A stretch of DNA of 64,000 bases. Origin: Streptomyces sp. NBC_00286. GTDB taxonomy: Bacteria; Actinomycetota; Actinomycetes; Streptomycetales; Streptomycetaceae. The notes under the pieces are model-generated. The model did no database searches. It was not told where the DNA came from and saw nothing but the letters and a program-made list of their open reading frames with translations. Position 1 is the first letter of the stretch. The number at the start of each line of letters is the position of its first letter. A program made the translations under genes and the position numbers. Positions 34,555 through 43,583 of the stretch are shown here, in pieces. The DNA is taken from positions 7,097,001-7,161,000 of the forward strand of contig NZ_CP108054.1 of NCBI RefSeq assembly GCF_036173125.1. The letters run 5' to 3'.

Positions 34555-34824
34555 AGGCTCCGCCCCCGAGTAACCGGGGGCGGAGCCTTTGCGCGTTGGA
34601 AGGGGAATCCGCTGCGCCATGGTTCCACCGCGTCCGCTGAGCTGGAGCGACGTCCGGGAATCCGTATGGGGCGGGCTTCCAAGGAGCGGCAGGGACCACG
34701 GAGGGACCACAAGGACAGGAACCAACCGACAAAGACCGTGCGAGACCGACAGAGATGCACGCGCCTGACCTGCAAGAACGCCGTGAATCGACGCAGACTG
34801 ACAAGGACCGCCAAGATCCTCAAA
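34555..34824. repeat. Left arm (P-like) of att copy 4, with hairpin
   Basis: Opens with a stem AGGCTCCGCCCCC...GGGGGCGGAGCCT (34555-34588) resembling that at 29597. GGAATCCGCTGCGCC follows, then AGGGACCA at 34691 and 34702, and CTGACCTGC at 34765. Offsets to the core (134, 123, 60 bp) equal those of copies 2 and 3. Confidence 0.8.
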
Positions 34825-34871
34825 GGACTCATAATCCGTCGGCCGTGGGTTCGAGTCCCACCCGCCCCACC
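34825..34871 (+). repeat. att core copy 4
   Basis: 47-bp match, without mismatch, to the tRNA 3' end. It has arms on both sides. Confidence 0.92.
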
Positions 34872-35239
34872 TGTGCAGGTCTCTGACCTGCGGAAACGTT
34901 CATTTCCGGGTGTCGAAGCGTCAACTTTGCCTGAACGGACTGAATCCGCTGTTCGCGGGTTTGGCGCCAGGTGCGTCTGCGTCGACTGGTGCCCTTCTGG
35001 CCTGCATGGATGCGTGCAGACCTGCAGCCGGTGAGACGTATTCGGCTCGGCTCTGCTGCGACATGGCCATGTATTGAGGCCGCCCTGAGGCCGGAGGTAC
35101 CGGGGGAGCACCCGAGAGGCGTTCTCCGACGAGTCGTCTGCGTGTGGCTCAGGAGCTCCAGGTGGCGACCGTCTGGGGCTGTAGCCCTGCGAGGAGTGCA
35201 TCTGGCGAGGGTCCTAGGAGCCAAGGAAACGGCCCCGAC
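34872..35239. repeat. Right arm of att copy 4 (diverged type)
   Basis: No gene is seen. CTGACCTGC occurs at 34883. The arm-site pair is TGAGGCCG at 35075 and 35086, again 11 bp apart and about 204 bp from the core. The same TGAGGCCG word occurs in the left arm of copy 6, unlike the AGGGACCA of copies 1-4. Confidence 0.55.
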
Positions 35240-35755
35240 AGAAGCCGAGCTCGACCATCCGCTCCAACAGTTCGGGGGAGTAGGTGAGGTTGCCTGGGCC
35301 CTCGGCCTGAGCGGCGCAGGTCAGCCCCTCGGTCGCACCCTGTACGCCACTATCGCCCGCAACACCGGCGTCACCGCCCGTACCTTCGTCCTGATTGCCT
35401 TGGCCTCGCCCGGGACCACCACCGTCGCGTTTTGCGGCAGTCCCCGGCTCCTTCCCGCTACTGGTGATGATCGCCATCGCCGCGGGCATGGTGCGCGGCA
35501 ACCTCACCCTGCTCCAGGCCACCGCCGTCATCGACCGCTGAGGCACCACCCGCTACGGCCACCTCTCCGGACTTCTCGGCGCTTCGGCGGCCGCATTTGC
35601 CTCAGCTCTGGCGCCTGTCACCGGGGGCGTTGGCTGAAGGCGCTGAGCAGCTACCCGGTGCTGTTCCCCGTGCTTGCGTTCGTCTCCATCACGGCGGCCG
35701 CACTCGGGCTGGCAGGCAGGCCAGCCTGGCTCGGCAAAACGGCATTGGAGTAAGA
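35240..35755 (+). pseudogene. MFS transporter remnant
   Basis: Membrane-segment-like sequence survives in more than one frame. One frame gives MIAIAAGMVRGNLTLLQATA then VIDR and a stop, continuing after the stop as TTRYGHLSGLLGASAAAFAS. Another frame ends with YPVLFPVLAFVSITAAALGL and a final stop at 35753. The pieces resemble major facilitator transporters. Frameshifts and an internal stop mean it cannot make a working protein. Confidence 0.5.
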
Positions 35756-35837
35756 GGGCGGGGCCACGGATGCCGAGCTGGACCGAGAAGACCGCCGGGC
35801 CACTCTGGCCAGGGATGGCGCCCGCGGCACACCAACC

Positions 35838-35965
35838 TCACTCAGGAAGAAACGCACCCGATGGGCACGGAGGGAGGGTCTGTTCCGCCCAGATCGTTTT
35901 GCCCTCCGTTGTCTGGCGGGTGCCCCAGGCGGTGGTGAGCTGGGCGACCATGTGCAGCACGGATG
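35838..35965 (-). pseudogene. C-terminal fragment of a SpoIIE/HATPase regulator
   Basis: The minus strand reads MVAQLTTAWGTRQTTEGKTI then WAEQTLPPCPS and stops. This matches the last 30 residues of the phosphatase encoded at 43584-46022 (QLTQGWGTRQTHNGKTIWAE), and the DNA matches as well. The remainder of the gene is absent, so a second copy of such a gene once stood here or a 3' end was copied. Confidence 0.65.
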
Positions 35966-36223
35966 GGGACGCACGGTCTTGTATCCAGTGCGCCTCTGTT
36001 CGTCCCGCACACGTGTCGCCACCCTGCGCGCTCAAGGGGAAGCGATGCATCTGTACGGAGATACGTAGCCGACGCGCCAGTCGCAGTGCTTGAGAGAAGC
36101 ACTCGCCCATCCGCATCCCGGTCTAGTTCGCAATCGCGAACAGTGGCCGGTCGCGTGCCGATCCTGACCGGTGAAACAAGACGGGGGGCGCGGCGGTCTG
36201 GTCGGGAAGAGCGCCTGGTGCTG

Positions 36224-36856
36224 CTACGGGTGCCGGTCGCCGATGGCAGGATCGCCCAGCAGATCCTCCAAGCCGGCCGATATCCCGGCCAAGAGATCAC
36301 GCCGCGGGTCGATGAGCCACTGGAGCTGGAGGCCGTCCCACATCGCGACAAGGGCCGCCGCGATCAGCTCGGGGTTCCTCCGGTTCGAGATACGACCCAG
36401 GTCCTGGTCCCTGCGTACCGCGGTCGTGAAAGCGGTGACGACCCGCTCGTACCTGTCACGGAACCACTCGTGCGCCGGGTGGTCGGGTGCCGAGGCCTCC
36501 GCGGCCATCAGGGCGAGGAGCCGCAGCATCTCCTGTCTTTCCAGGTTGCGGCGGACGTACCGCAGGACCGCGTAGGCCACACCCTTTCCCCGGCTGTCCG
36601 ACTCGAAGGAGTCGATGCTTGCGTAATCGGCGTTCTCGAGGACGGCCACGAGGAGCGCGCTCTTGCTCGGAAAGTGGTGCACGACGCTGGTCAGGCTGAG
36701 GTCGAGCTGCTTGGCGATCTCCCTCAGGGACCCTCCACGGTAACCGCGAGCCGCGAACACGGCGGTCGCCGAGGCGACGATCTCGGCCCTGCGCTGTGCG
36801 CTCTTGGCATACGGGCCTCGGCGAGTGGCCGGACGGGCCGCCGTCTTCTCGGTCAT
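36224..36856 (-). CDS. TetR-family regulator of the glucuronide cassette
   Basis: 210 residues. The DNA-binding domain is RRAEIVASATAVFAARGYRG then GSLREIAKQLDLSLTSVVHH and FPSKSALLVAVLE. A ligand domain with ISNRRNPELIAAALVAMWDG follows. It is divergent from the ABC importer and beta-glucuronidase genes, an arrangement like E. coli uidR (also TetR-type) next to uidABC. It therefore probably represses the transporter operon until a glucuronide or other inducer binds. No Shine-Dalgarno precedes ATG 36856, so a leaderless transcript is possible. A TetR C_6-like ligand domain is likely but not certain. Confidence 0.9.
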   Translation of the reverse strand: MTEKTAARPATRRGPYAKSAQRRAEIVASATAVFAARGYRGGSLREIAKQLDLSLTSVVHHFPSKSALLVAVLENADYASIDSFESDSRGKGVAYAVLRYVRRNLERQEMLRLLALMAAEASAPDHPAHEWFRDRYERVVTAFTTAVRRDQDLGRISNRRNPELIAAALVAMWDGLQLQWLIDPRRDLLAGISAGLEDLLGDPAIGDRHP

Positions 36857-37031
36857 ACCCCCAACCCTAAGCGGGCGGCGCGGGGCAGTGTCCGGCCGAT
36901 ATTCCGCCAACATCACCCTTGCTGAAAGTGTGGCAGCTGTTCGGTTTTCGCTGTACGGTCTCGCTGACCCACACCACGACGTGCGGTAGAGCCGCTCACG
37001 CATCCACCGGGTGGAGAGGAGACGGACAAGG

Positions 37032-38324
37032 ATGTCCACCTCACATTTGTCGAAAGCGCTCATCGGCGGTCTGGCCGCCACACTGGTTCTGGCCGGTTGC
37101 GGCCGGTCCGATACACAAGGCGGTGGGGGCGCCACGGGCGCTCCCGTCGGCAACTCACCTGCCAAGGGCAAGATCAACGTATGGGCCATGGGCACCGAGG
37201 GCGAGCGCCTGCCCGAGTTGGCCGCGCGCTTCCGGAAGGCCAACCCGGACGCGAAGGTGAAGGTCACGTCCATCCCGTGGCAGGACTACGCCAAGAAGGT
37301 CGAAACGGCGATCGCCTCCCAGGACACGCCTGACGCCACGCTCGTCGGATCCGCCGACCTGACGAACTTCGCCTCGACGGGCGGACTCGAGCAGGTGCCG
37401 GCCGGCCTCGTCGACACCTCGTCCTTCTACCGAGGCGCCGCTCAGAGCACCACCTACGACGGGGGTACGTACGGCGTCCCCTGGTATGTGGACACGCGCG
37501 TCCTGTTCTACCGCAAGGACCTGGCACAGGCTGCCGGGGTCTTGGCGCCGAAGACCTGGAAGGAGTACGGCCCGTTCCTCAAGGCCCTCCAGAAGCAGGG
37601 AGCGAAGTGGGGCCTGGCGCTGCCCACCGGCGTGGCGGCGAGCTGGCAGGGTGTGCTGCCCTTCATGTGGCAGGCCGGCGCGCGTCTCATGAACGAGGAC
37701 AGCACCAAGTTCACCTTCGACACACCCGAGGCACTCAAGGGGCTGGAGTACTACCAGTCGTTCTTCACGTCGAAGACCGCGACCCGCAACGGGGCGGTGA
37801 GTCTGGGGGAGATCGAGCCGCAGTTCGTCGCCGGTTCCACCGCCGCACTGATCTCCGGCCCCTGGGAAACGGCACTGCTGAAGGGCGCGGGCGGAGCGAA
37901 CTTCGTCAAGGACAAGGTGGGGGTCGCCATGCTCCCGAAGGGGCCGAAGTCCAACGCCAGCTTCATCGGGGGAGGGCACTGGACGGTGTTCAAGAAAGCG
38001 AAGAACCGCGACGGTGCCTGGAAGTTCATCCGGTGGCTCTCCCAACCCGACGTCCAGCAGGACTGGTACGAACTGTCCGGAGACCTTCCCGCCGTGCAGC
38101 CGGCCTGGAGTGAGGGGGAGCTCAAGTCGGATCCGACGCTGGCCGTCTTCCGATCCCAGCTTCAGACCGCGCTACCCGGCCCGAACGTCACCACGTGGAA
38201 GCAGATCTCCGCGGTCCTCGATGCCGAGATCGAGAAGGTGGCAAAGGGAGTCTCGTCGCCGAAGGCGGCCCTGGAACGGATTCAGGCGAAAGCGTCCGCG
38301 ATCGGAACGGGACAGTCCCGATGA
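37032..38324 (+). CDS. Sugar ABC transporter substrate-binding lipoprotein
   Basis: 430 residues. The N-terminus has a lipoprotein signal MSTSHLSKALIGGLAATLVL then AGC, with Cys24 as the lipidated residue. The mature part is a family 1 (MalE-like) binding protein: INVWAMGTEGERLPELAARF, YGVPWYVDTRVLFYRKDLAQ and GGHWTVFKKAKNRDGAWKFI. It should sit on the outer face of the membrane and deliver an oligosaccharide or glycoside to the two permeases that follow. No ATPase gene is in the operon; Streptomyces importers of this kind commonly share MsiK. The stop overlaps the next start (ATGA). Confidence 0.93.
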   Translation: MSTSHLSKALIGGLAATLVLAGCGRSDTQGGGGATGAPVGNSPAKGKINVWAMGTEGERLPELAARFRKANPDAKVKVTSIPWQDYAKKVETAIASQDTPDATLVGSADLTNFASTGGLEQVPAGLVDTSSFYRGAAQSTTYDGGTYGVPWYVDTRVLFYRKDLAQAAGVLAPKTWKEYGPFLKALQKQGAKWGLALPTGVAASWQGVLPFMWQAGARLMNEDSTKFTFDTPEALKGLEYYQSFFTSKTATRNGAVSLGEIEPQFVAGSTAALISGPWETALLKGAGGANFVKDKVGVAMLPKGPKSNASFIGGGHWTVFKKAKNRDGAWKFIRWLSQPDVQQDWYELSGDLPAVQPAWSEGELKSDPTLAVFRSQLQTALPGPNVTTWKQISAVLDAEIEKVAKGVSSPKAALERIQAKASAIGTGQSR

Positions 38325-39274
38325 CCACGGCCACCTCGCTGAAACCCGCACGCGAGAGGTCTTCCACCAGGCAGCCGGCTCAACGGTCGAGGCGCGGTTC
38401 CGGACACCTGCGGCGCACACTGGTCGCCTGGGCCTTCTGCTCACCCTTCGTCCTGCTGTTCGCCACGTTCGGCATCTGGCCGGTCTTCTCGTCACTGTCG
38501 ATGAGCGTCACCGACATCACCAGCAGGGACGTGCAGACGCCCTTCAGCGTCAACTTCGTCGGCCTGGAGAACTACACCGCGCTCTTCGACGATCCCACCT
38601 TCGTCCGCTCCGCTTTGAACACGCTCTATTTCGTCGCCGTGGGCATACCACTGACGATGGTGCTCTCTCTCGCCGTCGCCGTCGCACTCAACTCCGGGAT
38701 CCAGCGTGCGAAGGGCTTCTTCCGGGTCGCCTACTTCGCCCCGGTCGTGACGAGCATCGTGGCGGTGGCGGTCGTGTGGAGGTACCTCTACAAGCCCGAC
38801 GGGATGATCAACTCGGTCCTGTCGGTAGCGGGAATCTCCGGGCCGGACTGGCTGAACGATCCCAACTGGTCCATGCCCGCCCTCATACTGATGGCGGTCT
38901 GGCGGCACTTCGGAATCCCCATGGTGATCTTCCTGGCGGGACTGCAGTCGATACCGCCCGAACTGCACGAGGCGGCCGTTGTGGACGGCGCGTCCCGCTG
39001 GCGGGCCTTCCGCAGCGTGACCTTGCCGCTGCTCCGGCCCACCACGCTGGTGGTCGCCATCCTGCTCAGCATCAGCTACCTCCAGTTCTTCGAGGAACCG
39101 TTCGTCATGACGAGCGGCGGCCCCTTGGACAGCACGACGTCGATCAGCTACTACGCCTACCAGCAATTCGGCTTCGGGAACTACGGACTGGCATCGGCCG
39201 CGTCCTATGTGCTGGTCACCGCGATCGCTCTACTGAGCCTTCTTCAGTTCCGCATCTTCCGAGCGAAGGCCTGA
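38321..39274 (+). CDS. Sugar ABC transporter permease (MalF/UgpA type)
   Basis: 317-residue membrane protein with about six hydrophobic helices. The EAA loop is ELHEAAVVDGASRWRAFRSV, the cytoplasmic contact for the ATPase. Start ATG 38321 overlaps the binding-protein stop, so the longer open frame was not used. It pairs with the permease one base downstream to form the channel. The N-terminal 25 residues are basic and cytoplasmic. Confidence 0.94.
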   Translation: MTTATSLKPARERSSTRQPAQRSRRGSGHLRRTLVAWAFCSPFVLLFATFGIWPVFSSLSMSVTDITSRDVQTPFSVNFVGLENYTALFDDPTFVRSALNTLYFVAVGIPLTMVLSLAVAVALNSGIQRAKGFFRVAYFAPVVTSIVAVAVVWRYLYKPDGMINSVLSVAGISGPDWLNDPNWSMPALILMAVWRHFGIPMVIFLAGLQSIPPELHEAAVVDGASRWRAFRSVTLPLLRPTTLVVAILLSISYLQFFEEPFVMTSGGPLDSTTSISYYAYQQFGFGNYGLASAASYVLVTAIALLSLLQFRIFRAKA

Positions 39275-39275
39275 C

Positions 39276-40151
39276 ATGACCGTCACCACCACAACGACAG
39301 GACCAGCCTTCCAGGACCGGCGTCCGTCCCGGCGAGTCCCCACGGCCCGTCTCGTTCTCTACGGCGCCCTCGTGCTCGGACTCCTCGCGACCCTGGCGCC
39401 CTTTGCCTGGATGTTCCTCGGCTCGGTGAAACCGACGGGTGAGATCGTCGCCCACCCGAGTTCCTGGCTCCCCCGGTCCCCGACCTTCGCCAATTTCGAA
39501 CAACTGCTGTCGAAGCAGAACTTCGGACTGTACTTCCTGAACAGCACACTCGTAGCGGTGGCTTGTGTGCTGGGAAACCTGCTGTTCTGCTCGATGGCCG
39601 GATATGCCTTCGCGAAGATCGAGTTCGCGGGGAAGCGTCTGCTGTTCGGCCTCGTCCTCACCATGCTGATCATCCCCGGCGTCACCACCTTCGTCCCACT
39701 GTTCGTGCTCGTCAGCAACATGGGCCTGGGCAACTCCTATCTCGGGCTCATCCTGCCCTTCCTCGTGACACCGTTCGGCGTGTTCATCATGCGGCAGTTC
39801 ATCCGGGACATCCCGGACGCCCTCGTCGAGGCGGCGCGCCTCGACGGTGCGGGCGAATCCCGGATCTTCCTCAGGGTGATCCTGCCGTTGACACGGCCGG
39901 CGCTGGCGACACTGGCGATCCTCACCTTCCTCGCGCAGTGGAACAACTTCCTGTGGCCGCTCGTCATCGCGCAGACCGAGGACCACTACACGCTGCCCGT
40001 CGCCCTCGCCCTCTTCTCCACGGGAGCCAACGGCACCAACTACGGCCTGCTGCTGGCCGGGGCGGTCACGGTCGTCACACCGATCATCCTGCTCTTCCTC
40101 GCCCTGCAACGACACTTCATCCAGGGCATCGCCAACACCGGCATCAAATAG
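39276..40151 (+). CDS. Sugar ABC transporter permease (MalG/UgpE type)
   Basis: 291 residues with six predicted helices. The EAA loop is DALVEAARLDGAGESRIFLR, followed by ILPLTRPALATLAILTFLAQ. The N-terminus LGSVKPTGEIVAHPSSWLP is the usual first periplasmic loop of this class. ATG 39276 comes one base after the previous stop. It completes the import complex for the glucuronidase cassette; a shared ATPase must come from elsewhere. Confidence 0.95.
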   Translation: MTVTTTTTGPAFQDRRPSRRVPTARLVLYGALVLGLLATLAPFAWMFLGSVKPTGEIVAHPSSWLPRSPTFANFEQLLSKQNFGLYFLNSTLVAVACVLGNLLFCSMAGYAFAKIEFAGKRLLFGLVLTMLIIPGVTTFVPLFVLVSNMGLGNSYLGLILPFLVTPFGVFIMRQFIRDIPDALVEAARLDGAGESRIFLRVILPLTRPALATLAILTFLAQWNNFLWPLVIAQTEDHYTLPVALALFSTGANGTNYGLLLAGAVTVVTPIILLFLALQRHFIQGIANTGIK

Positions 40152-40246
40152 ACCGGACCGCCGCCTGCCCCGCCCGGACAGGACCGCTGCCCGCCCCGAC
40201 CGGCCCCCGGGGGTGCCGACCGTCCCCTGGGCGCCCTTCATCCCCG

Positions 40247-40273
40247 CCTATTCGACCTATTCGACCTATTCGA
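40247..40273. repeat. Three 9-bp tandem repeats before uidA
   Basis: CCTATTCGA occurs three times without spacing, then CC. The tract lies 42 bp upstream of the GH2 start codon in the 163-bp gap after the second permease gene. It is AT-richer than its surroundings and could be a slippage product or a regulatory site. Confidence 0.75.
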
Positions 40274-40314
40274 CCGCCGCGTCGACAGGCGCAAACAGAA
40301 CAGGAGAACCAACC

Positions 40315-42105
40315 ATGCTTCGTCCTCAGGACGGCCCCACTCGTGAACGCCGCTCTCTCGGCGGCCTGTGGAGCTTCCGCCTGGACGCGGAGGGGGCCGG
40401 CCGTGCCGCGGGCTGGTGGCGCTCGCAGCTCGCGGGCGCCGTGGACATCCCTGTGCCGGCCAGCTACAACGACATCTTCCCGGACACGACCGTCCGTGAC
40501 CATGTCGGCGACGTCTGGTACCAGACGCAGGTATGGGTTCCTGTCGGGTGGGCGGGGGAACGGACGGTACTCCGCTTCGACGCCGCGACGCATCGCGCCA
40601 CCGCCTGGGTCAACGATGTCGAGGTCGCCCGGCACGAAGGCGGTTACACCCCCTTCGAGGCCGACGTCACGGCGCACTTGCGGCCGGGTGCCGAGAACCG
40701 TGTCACCGTCGTGGTCAACAACGAACTGACCTGGGAGTCGATACCACCCGGCCGAGTGGAGGAACGCGAGGACGGCCGCCGGGTGCAGCACTACTTCTTC
40801 GACTTCTTCAACTACGCGGGCCTGCACCGGCCCGTGTGGCTGTACACCACGCCCCCCGTCCACATCACCGACATCACCGTGACCACCAGCCTGAAGGACA
40901 CGACCGGCCTCGTCGCCTACCGCGTGGACAGCACCGCTCAAGCCGAAGAGCACGTGGTGCGTGTCTCGCTGCGCGATGCCTCCGGGGTCGAGGTCCATGC
41001 CGCCACCGGGGCGGTGGGGACCCTCAGGATCGAGGACGTGCATCCCTGGGCGCCCGGAGACGGCTACCTCTACGAACTCGAGGCCACGCTGTGGAGCACC
41101 TCCGGCGACCTCGTCGACAGTTACCGGCAGCCCGTGGGGGTGCGCACTGTAGAGGTACGGGGCAAGGAATTCCTGATCAACGGAGTCCCGTTCTATTTCA
41201 AGGGTTTCGGCAAGCACGAGGACGCCGCCGTGCGCGGCAGGGCTCACGACGACACCCTGATGGTGCACGACTTCGCCCTGCTGGAGTGGACCGGCGCGAA
41301 CTCGTTCCGCACCTCGCACTACCCCTATGCCGAGGAGGTGCTGGACTACGCGGACCGACAAGGTGTGGTGGTCATCGACGAGACGGCGGCCGTCGGCCTG
41401 AACCTGAACATCGCGGGAGGTGTTTTCGGCTCCGGCCGGAAGGCGTCCACGTTCTCGCCCGACACCGTGGGTGAGAGCACACTTCGCACGCACCTGCAGG
41501 CGGTGAGGGAGCTCGTGGCGCGCGACAAGAACCATCCGAGTGTCGTGCTGTGGTCCATCGCCAACGAGCCGGACAACGTCCAACCGGAGGCGCGCGACTA
41601 CTTCGCACCACTGGCTGCCGAGGCACGCCGACTGGATCCCTCACGGCCCGTCGCCTACGTCAACGCGCTCATGGGGAAACCGGATGAGTGCGTGGTCACC
41701 GACTTGTTCGACGTCGTGCTCCTCAACCGTTACTACGGCTGGTACTTCGGCCCCGACGACCTGGCGGCGGCCGAGACGGAGTTGGAGGCGGAACTGCGGC
41801 AGTGGGCCGCGCACGACAAGCCCATCATCATCACCGAGTACGGAGCGGACACCTACCCCGGACTGCGCAGCGTCGTACCCAGCCCGTGGACCGAGGAGTA
41901 CCAGACCGAACTGCTCGACGTGTATCACCGGGTGTTCGACCGTGTCGACGCGGTCGTCGGCGAGCAGGTCTGGAACTTCGCCGACTTCGCCACGGCGCCC
42001 GGTGTCTTCCGTGTCGACGGCAACAAGAAGGGAGTGTTCACCCGCGAACGTCGGCCGAAGGGCGCGGCGTTCAGTCTGCGCGCCCGCTGGCGGAAGGCCG
42101 ACTAG
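40315..42105 (+). CDS. uidA: Beta-glucuronidase (GH2)
   Basis: 596-residue glycoside hydrolase family 2 enzyme that should release D-glucuronate from glucuronides in the cytoplasm. It has the jelly-roll, immunoglobulin-like and TIM-barrel domains in order. Catalytic residues are E418 in IANEPD (acid/base) and E508 in ITEYGAD (nucleophile). The N570-K-K572 motif corresponds to the N-x-K clamp that binds the sugar carboxylate and separates glucuronidases from galactosidases. GEQVWNFADFATAPGVFRVD is close to E. coli UidA. ATG 40315 has GGAG at good spacing. Its position after the importer indicates uptake and hydrolysis of glucuronides. Confidence 0.94.
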   Translation: MLRPQDGPTRERRSLGGLWSFRLDAEGAGRAAGWWRSQLAGAVDIPVPASYNDIFPDTTVRDHVGDVWYQTQVWVPVGWAGERTVLRFDAATHRATAWVNDVEVARHEGGYTPFEADVTAHLRPGAENRVTVVVNNELTWESIPPGRVEEREDGRRVQHYFFDFFNYAGLHRPVWLYTTPPVHITDITVTTSLKDTTGLVAYRVDSTAQAEEHVVRVSLRDASGVEVHAATGAVGTLRIEDVHPWAPGDGYLYELEATLWSTSGDLVDSYRQPVGVRTVEVRGKEFLINGVPFYFKGFGKHEDAAVRGRAHDDTLMVHDFALLEWTGANSFRTSHYPYAEEVLDYADRQGVVVIDETAAVGLNLNIAGGVFGSGRKASTFSPDTVGESTLRTHLQAVRELVARDKNHPSVVLWSIANEPDNVQPEARDYFAPLAAEARRLDPSRPVAYVNALMGKPDECVVTDLFDVVLLNRYYGWYFGPDDLAAAETELEAELRQWAAHDKPIIITEYGADTYPGLRSVVPSPWTEEYQTELLDVYHRVFDRVDAVVGEQVWNFADFATAPGVFRVDGNKKGVFTRERRPKGAAFSLRARWRKAD

Positions 42106-42389
42106 GTGTGTTTCGTAAGTGCTGGTCACAGCCATTTGTTGAAGGGTTGGGTGGGCTGCAGGTGGGCTCGGTCTGGCCGGCAGTGACGCCTCTCGGCGCC
42201 CATACAGGACGTACTCGTCTCTCGTCGGGTCCCTCGGCCGCGATGCGGCCGGCGGCGCTCCACCGCGTGGTGTAGCCATACGGTGCGCGCGGCTCCACTG
42301 ACGTCGCATCGCTGCACCACGTTGCGGGATGCCACAATTCGGCCTCCCACGGTGGACCAGGGCCTGTCCGATCAACGGGGAGGAACACC
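42106..42389. other. Intergenic junction, possible IS end
   Basis: 284 bp between the glucuronidase stop and the GH32 fragment. No gene is seen. The minus strand has an open stretch (AAEGPDERRVRPVWAPRGVT) that looks like decayed coding sequence, possibly the end of a transposase gene, but I cannot assign it. The GH32 fragment loses its N-terminus at this junction. Confidence 0.35.
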
Positions 42390-43235
42390 CCCGACCAGAA
42401 GGCCGGCACGGCCCTGCGCGCCGACTCCGGCCGCGACTACTACGCCGCCATGTCCTTCTACGGCCTGCCCGACGACCGCCGAGTCTGGCTCGGCTGGATG
42501 AGCAATTGGGACTACCCGTTCAGCGCCCCGACCGGCGCCTGGAAGGGCCAGCTGAGCAGCCCCCGCGAACTGACCCTCACGGCCACCACCGACGGCGTAC
42601 GCCTGGTGCAGCGCCCGGTCGCGGAGCTGTCTGCCCTGCGCGCGTCCACGACGACCCGCAAGGAAGTCACCGTCGGCCCCGACTCCGCAAACCCACTCAT
42701 ACGTGTCACGGGCATCTCTTACGAGATCGAGGCCGAAGTCACCGTCGGCACGGCCACGGAGATCGGCTTCCGGCTCCGGGCAGGCGACGACCAGCACACG
42801 ACGGTCGGATACGACGCGGAGGCGCAGGAACTGTTCGTGGACCGGTCGGCATCGGGCCTGAGCGACTTCACGCAGTACTTCGCGGGCCGCACCACCGCAC
42901 CGATGAAGGCGACCGACGGACGCGTAACCCTGCGCATGTACGTCGACTCGTCGTCGGTCGAGGCATTCGGCGCGGACGGACAGGCAGCCGTGACGAGCCT
43001 GATCTACCCCAGGCCGGACGCCGACGGCATGGCTTTCTACGCCAAGGGCGGCACCGCACACATCGACTCGCTCAAAGTGCACGAGTTGAACCGGGCCTAC
43101 CGCCTGGTGGACCGCGTGAAGCCGCTGCCGGCCGCCCCGAGTGGCGGTGAATTCCGGTCGGACCTCGGCAAGTTGACGATCACCCCCGCCGGCCACTGGT
43201 CCACGGACAGCGCGGGCCGCGCCGGAGAAACGCAA
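42390..43235 (+). pseudogene. GH32 (levanase/fructosidase) C-terminal fragment
   Basis: The plus frame reads DSGRDYYAAMSFYGLPDDRR then VWLGWMSNWDYPFSAPTGAW and KGQLSSPRELTL, which is the end of the GH32 beta-propeller. A C-terminal beta-sandwich follows with YVDSSSVEAFGADGQAAVTS. The N-terminal half with the catalytic Asp is missing. At the 3' end the frame runs through about 20 bp of arm sequence into att core copy 5, losing its own stop. It is inactive and was cut on the right by the recombination that made this junction. Confidence 0.8.
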
Positions 43236-43255
43236 GGGCCGCCAAGATCCCGAAT
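43236..43255. repeat. Residual left arm of att copy 5
   Basis: Only about 20 bp of arm remain (AGGGCCGCCAAGATCC and a few bases). Copies 2, 3, 4 and 6 have 230-270 bp here. The arm-site pair and the -60 motif are absent. Confidence 0.7.
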
Positions 43256-43302
43256 GGACTCATAATCCGTCGGCCGTGGGTTCGAGTCCCACTCGCCTCA
43301 CC
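43256..43302 (+). repeat. att core copy 5 (two mismatches)
   Basis: Matches copy 1 at 45 of 47 positions. The changes (C to T in the acceptor segment, C to T near the end) would not affect any tRNA, since the 5' half is absent. Confidence 0.9.
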
Positions 43303-43583
43303 TTAAACGTTGCTCTGACCTGCGGAAACGTTCTTTTTGAGGTGTTGGAGCGTCAACTTCGCTTCAACGGACAAAATCCGCTGCTCGCGAGTTCAACGGT
43401 GTCTGCATGCACCGGGATTGATGCTTAGCTGACCTGCGCAGATGGTTCGGCTCCGGTGTCTCGCGGGGCGTCTCTGGAATGACCTTGTGATGGGCGCGCG
43501 AAGAATTCGGGACGTCGGCAGGACGTAGGGAATGGGAAGGGTCTGCGAAAGGGGCTGTCGCTGTCGCTCCGGCTTCTCCGCTG
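43303..43583. repeat. Right arm of att copy 5 (second subtype)
   Basis: No gene. CTGACCTGC occurs at 43315 and 43439. The paired site is CGGGACG at 43508 and CAGGACG at 43519, 11 bp apart. The same subtype follows copy 6 at 48434 and 48445, where the surrounding GAATTCGGGACG sequence also matches. Confidence 0.65.

Noticed and set aside
36171..36575. Plus-strand gene opposite the TetR regulator
   Set aside because: Shadow frame with Arg/Ser-rich composition; the minus-strand TetR has full domain structure.
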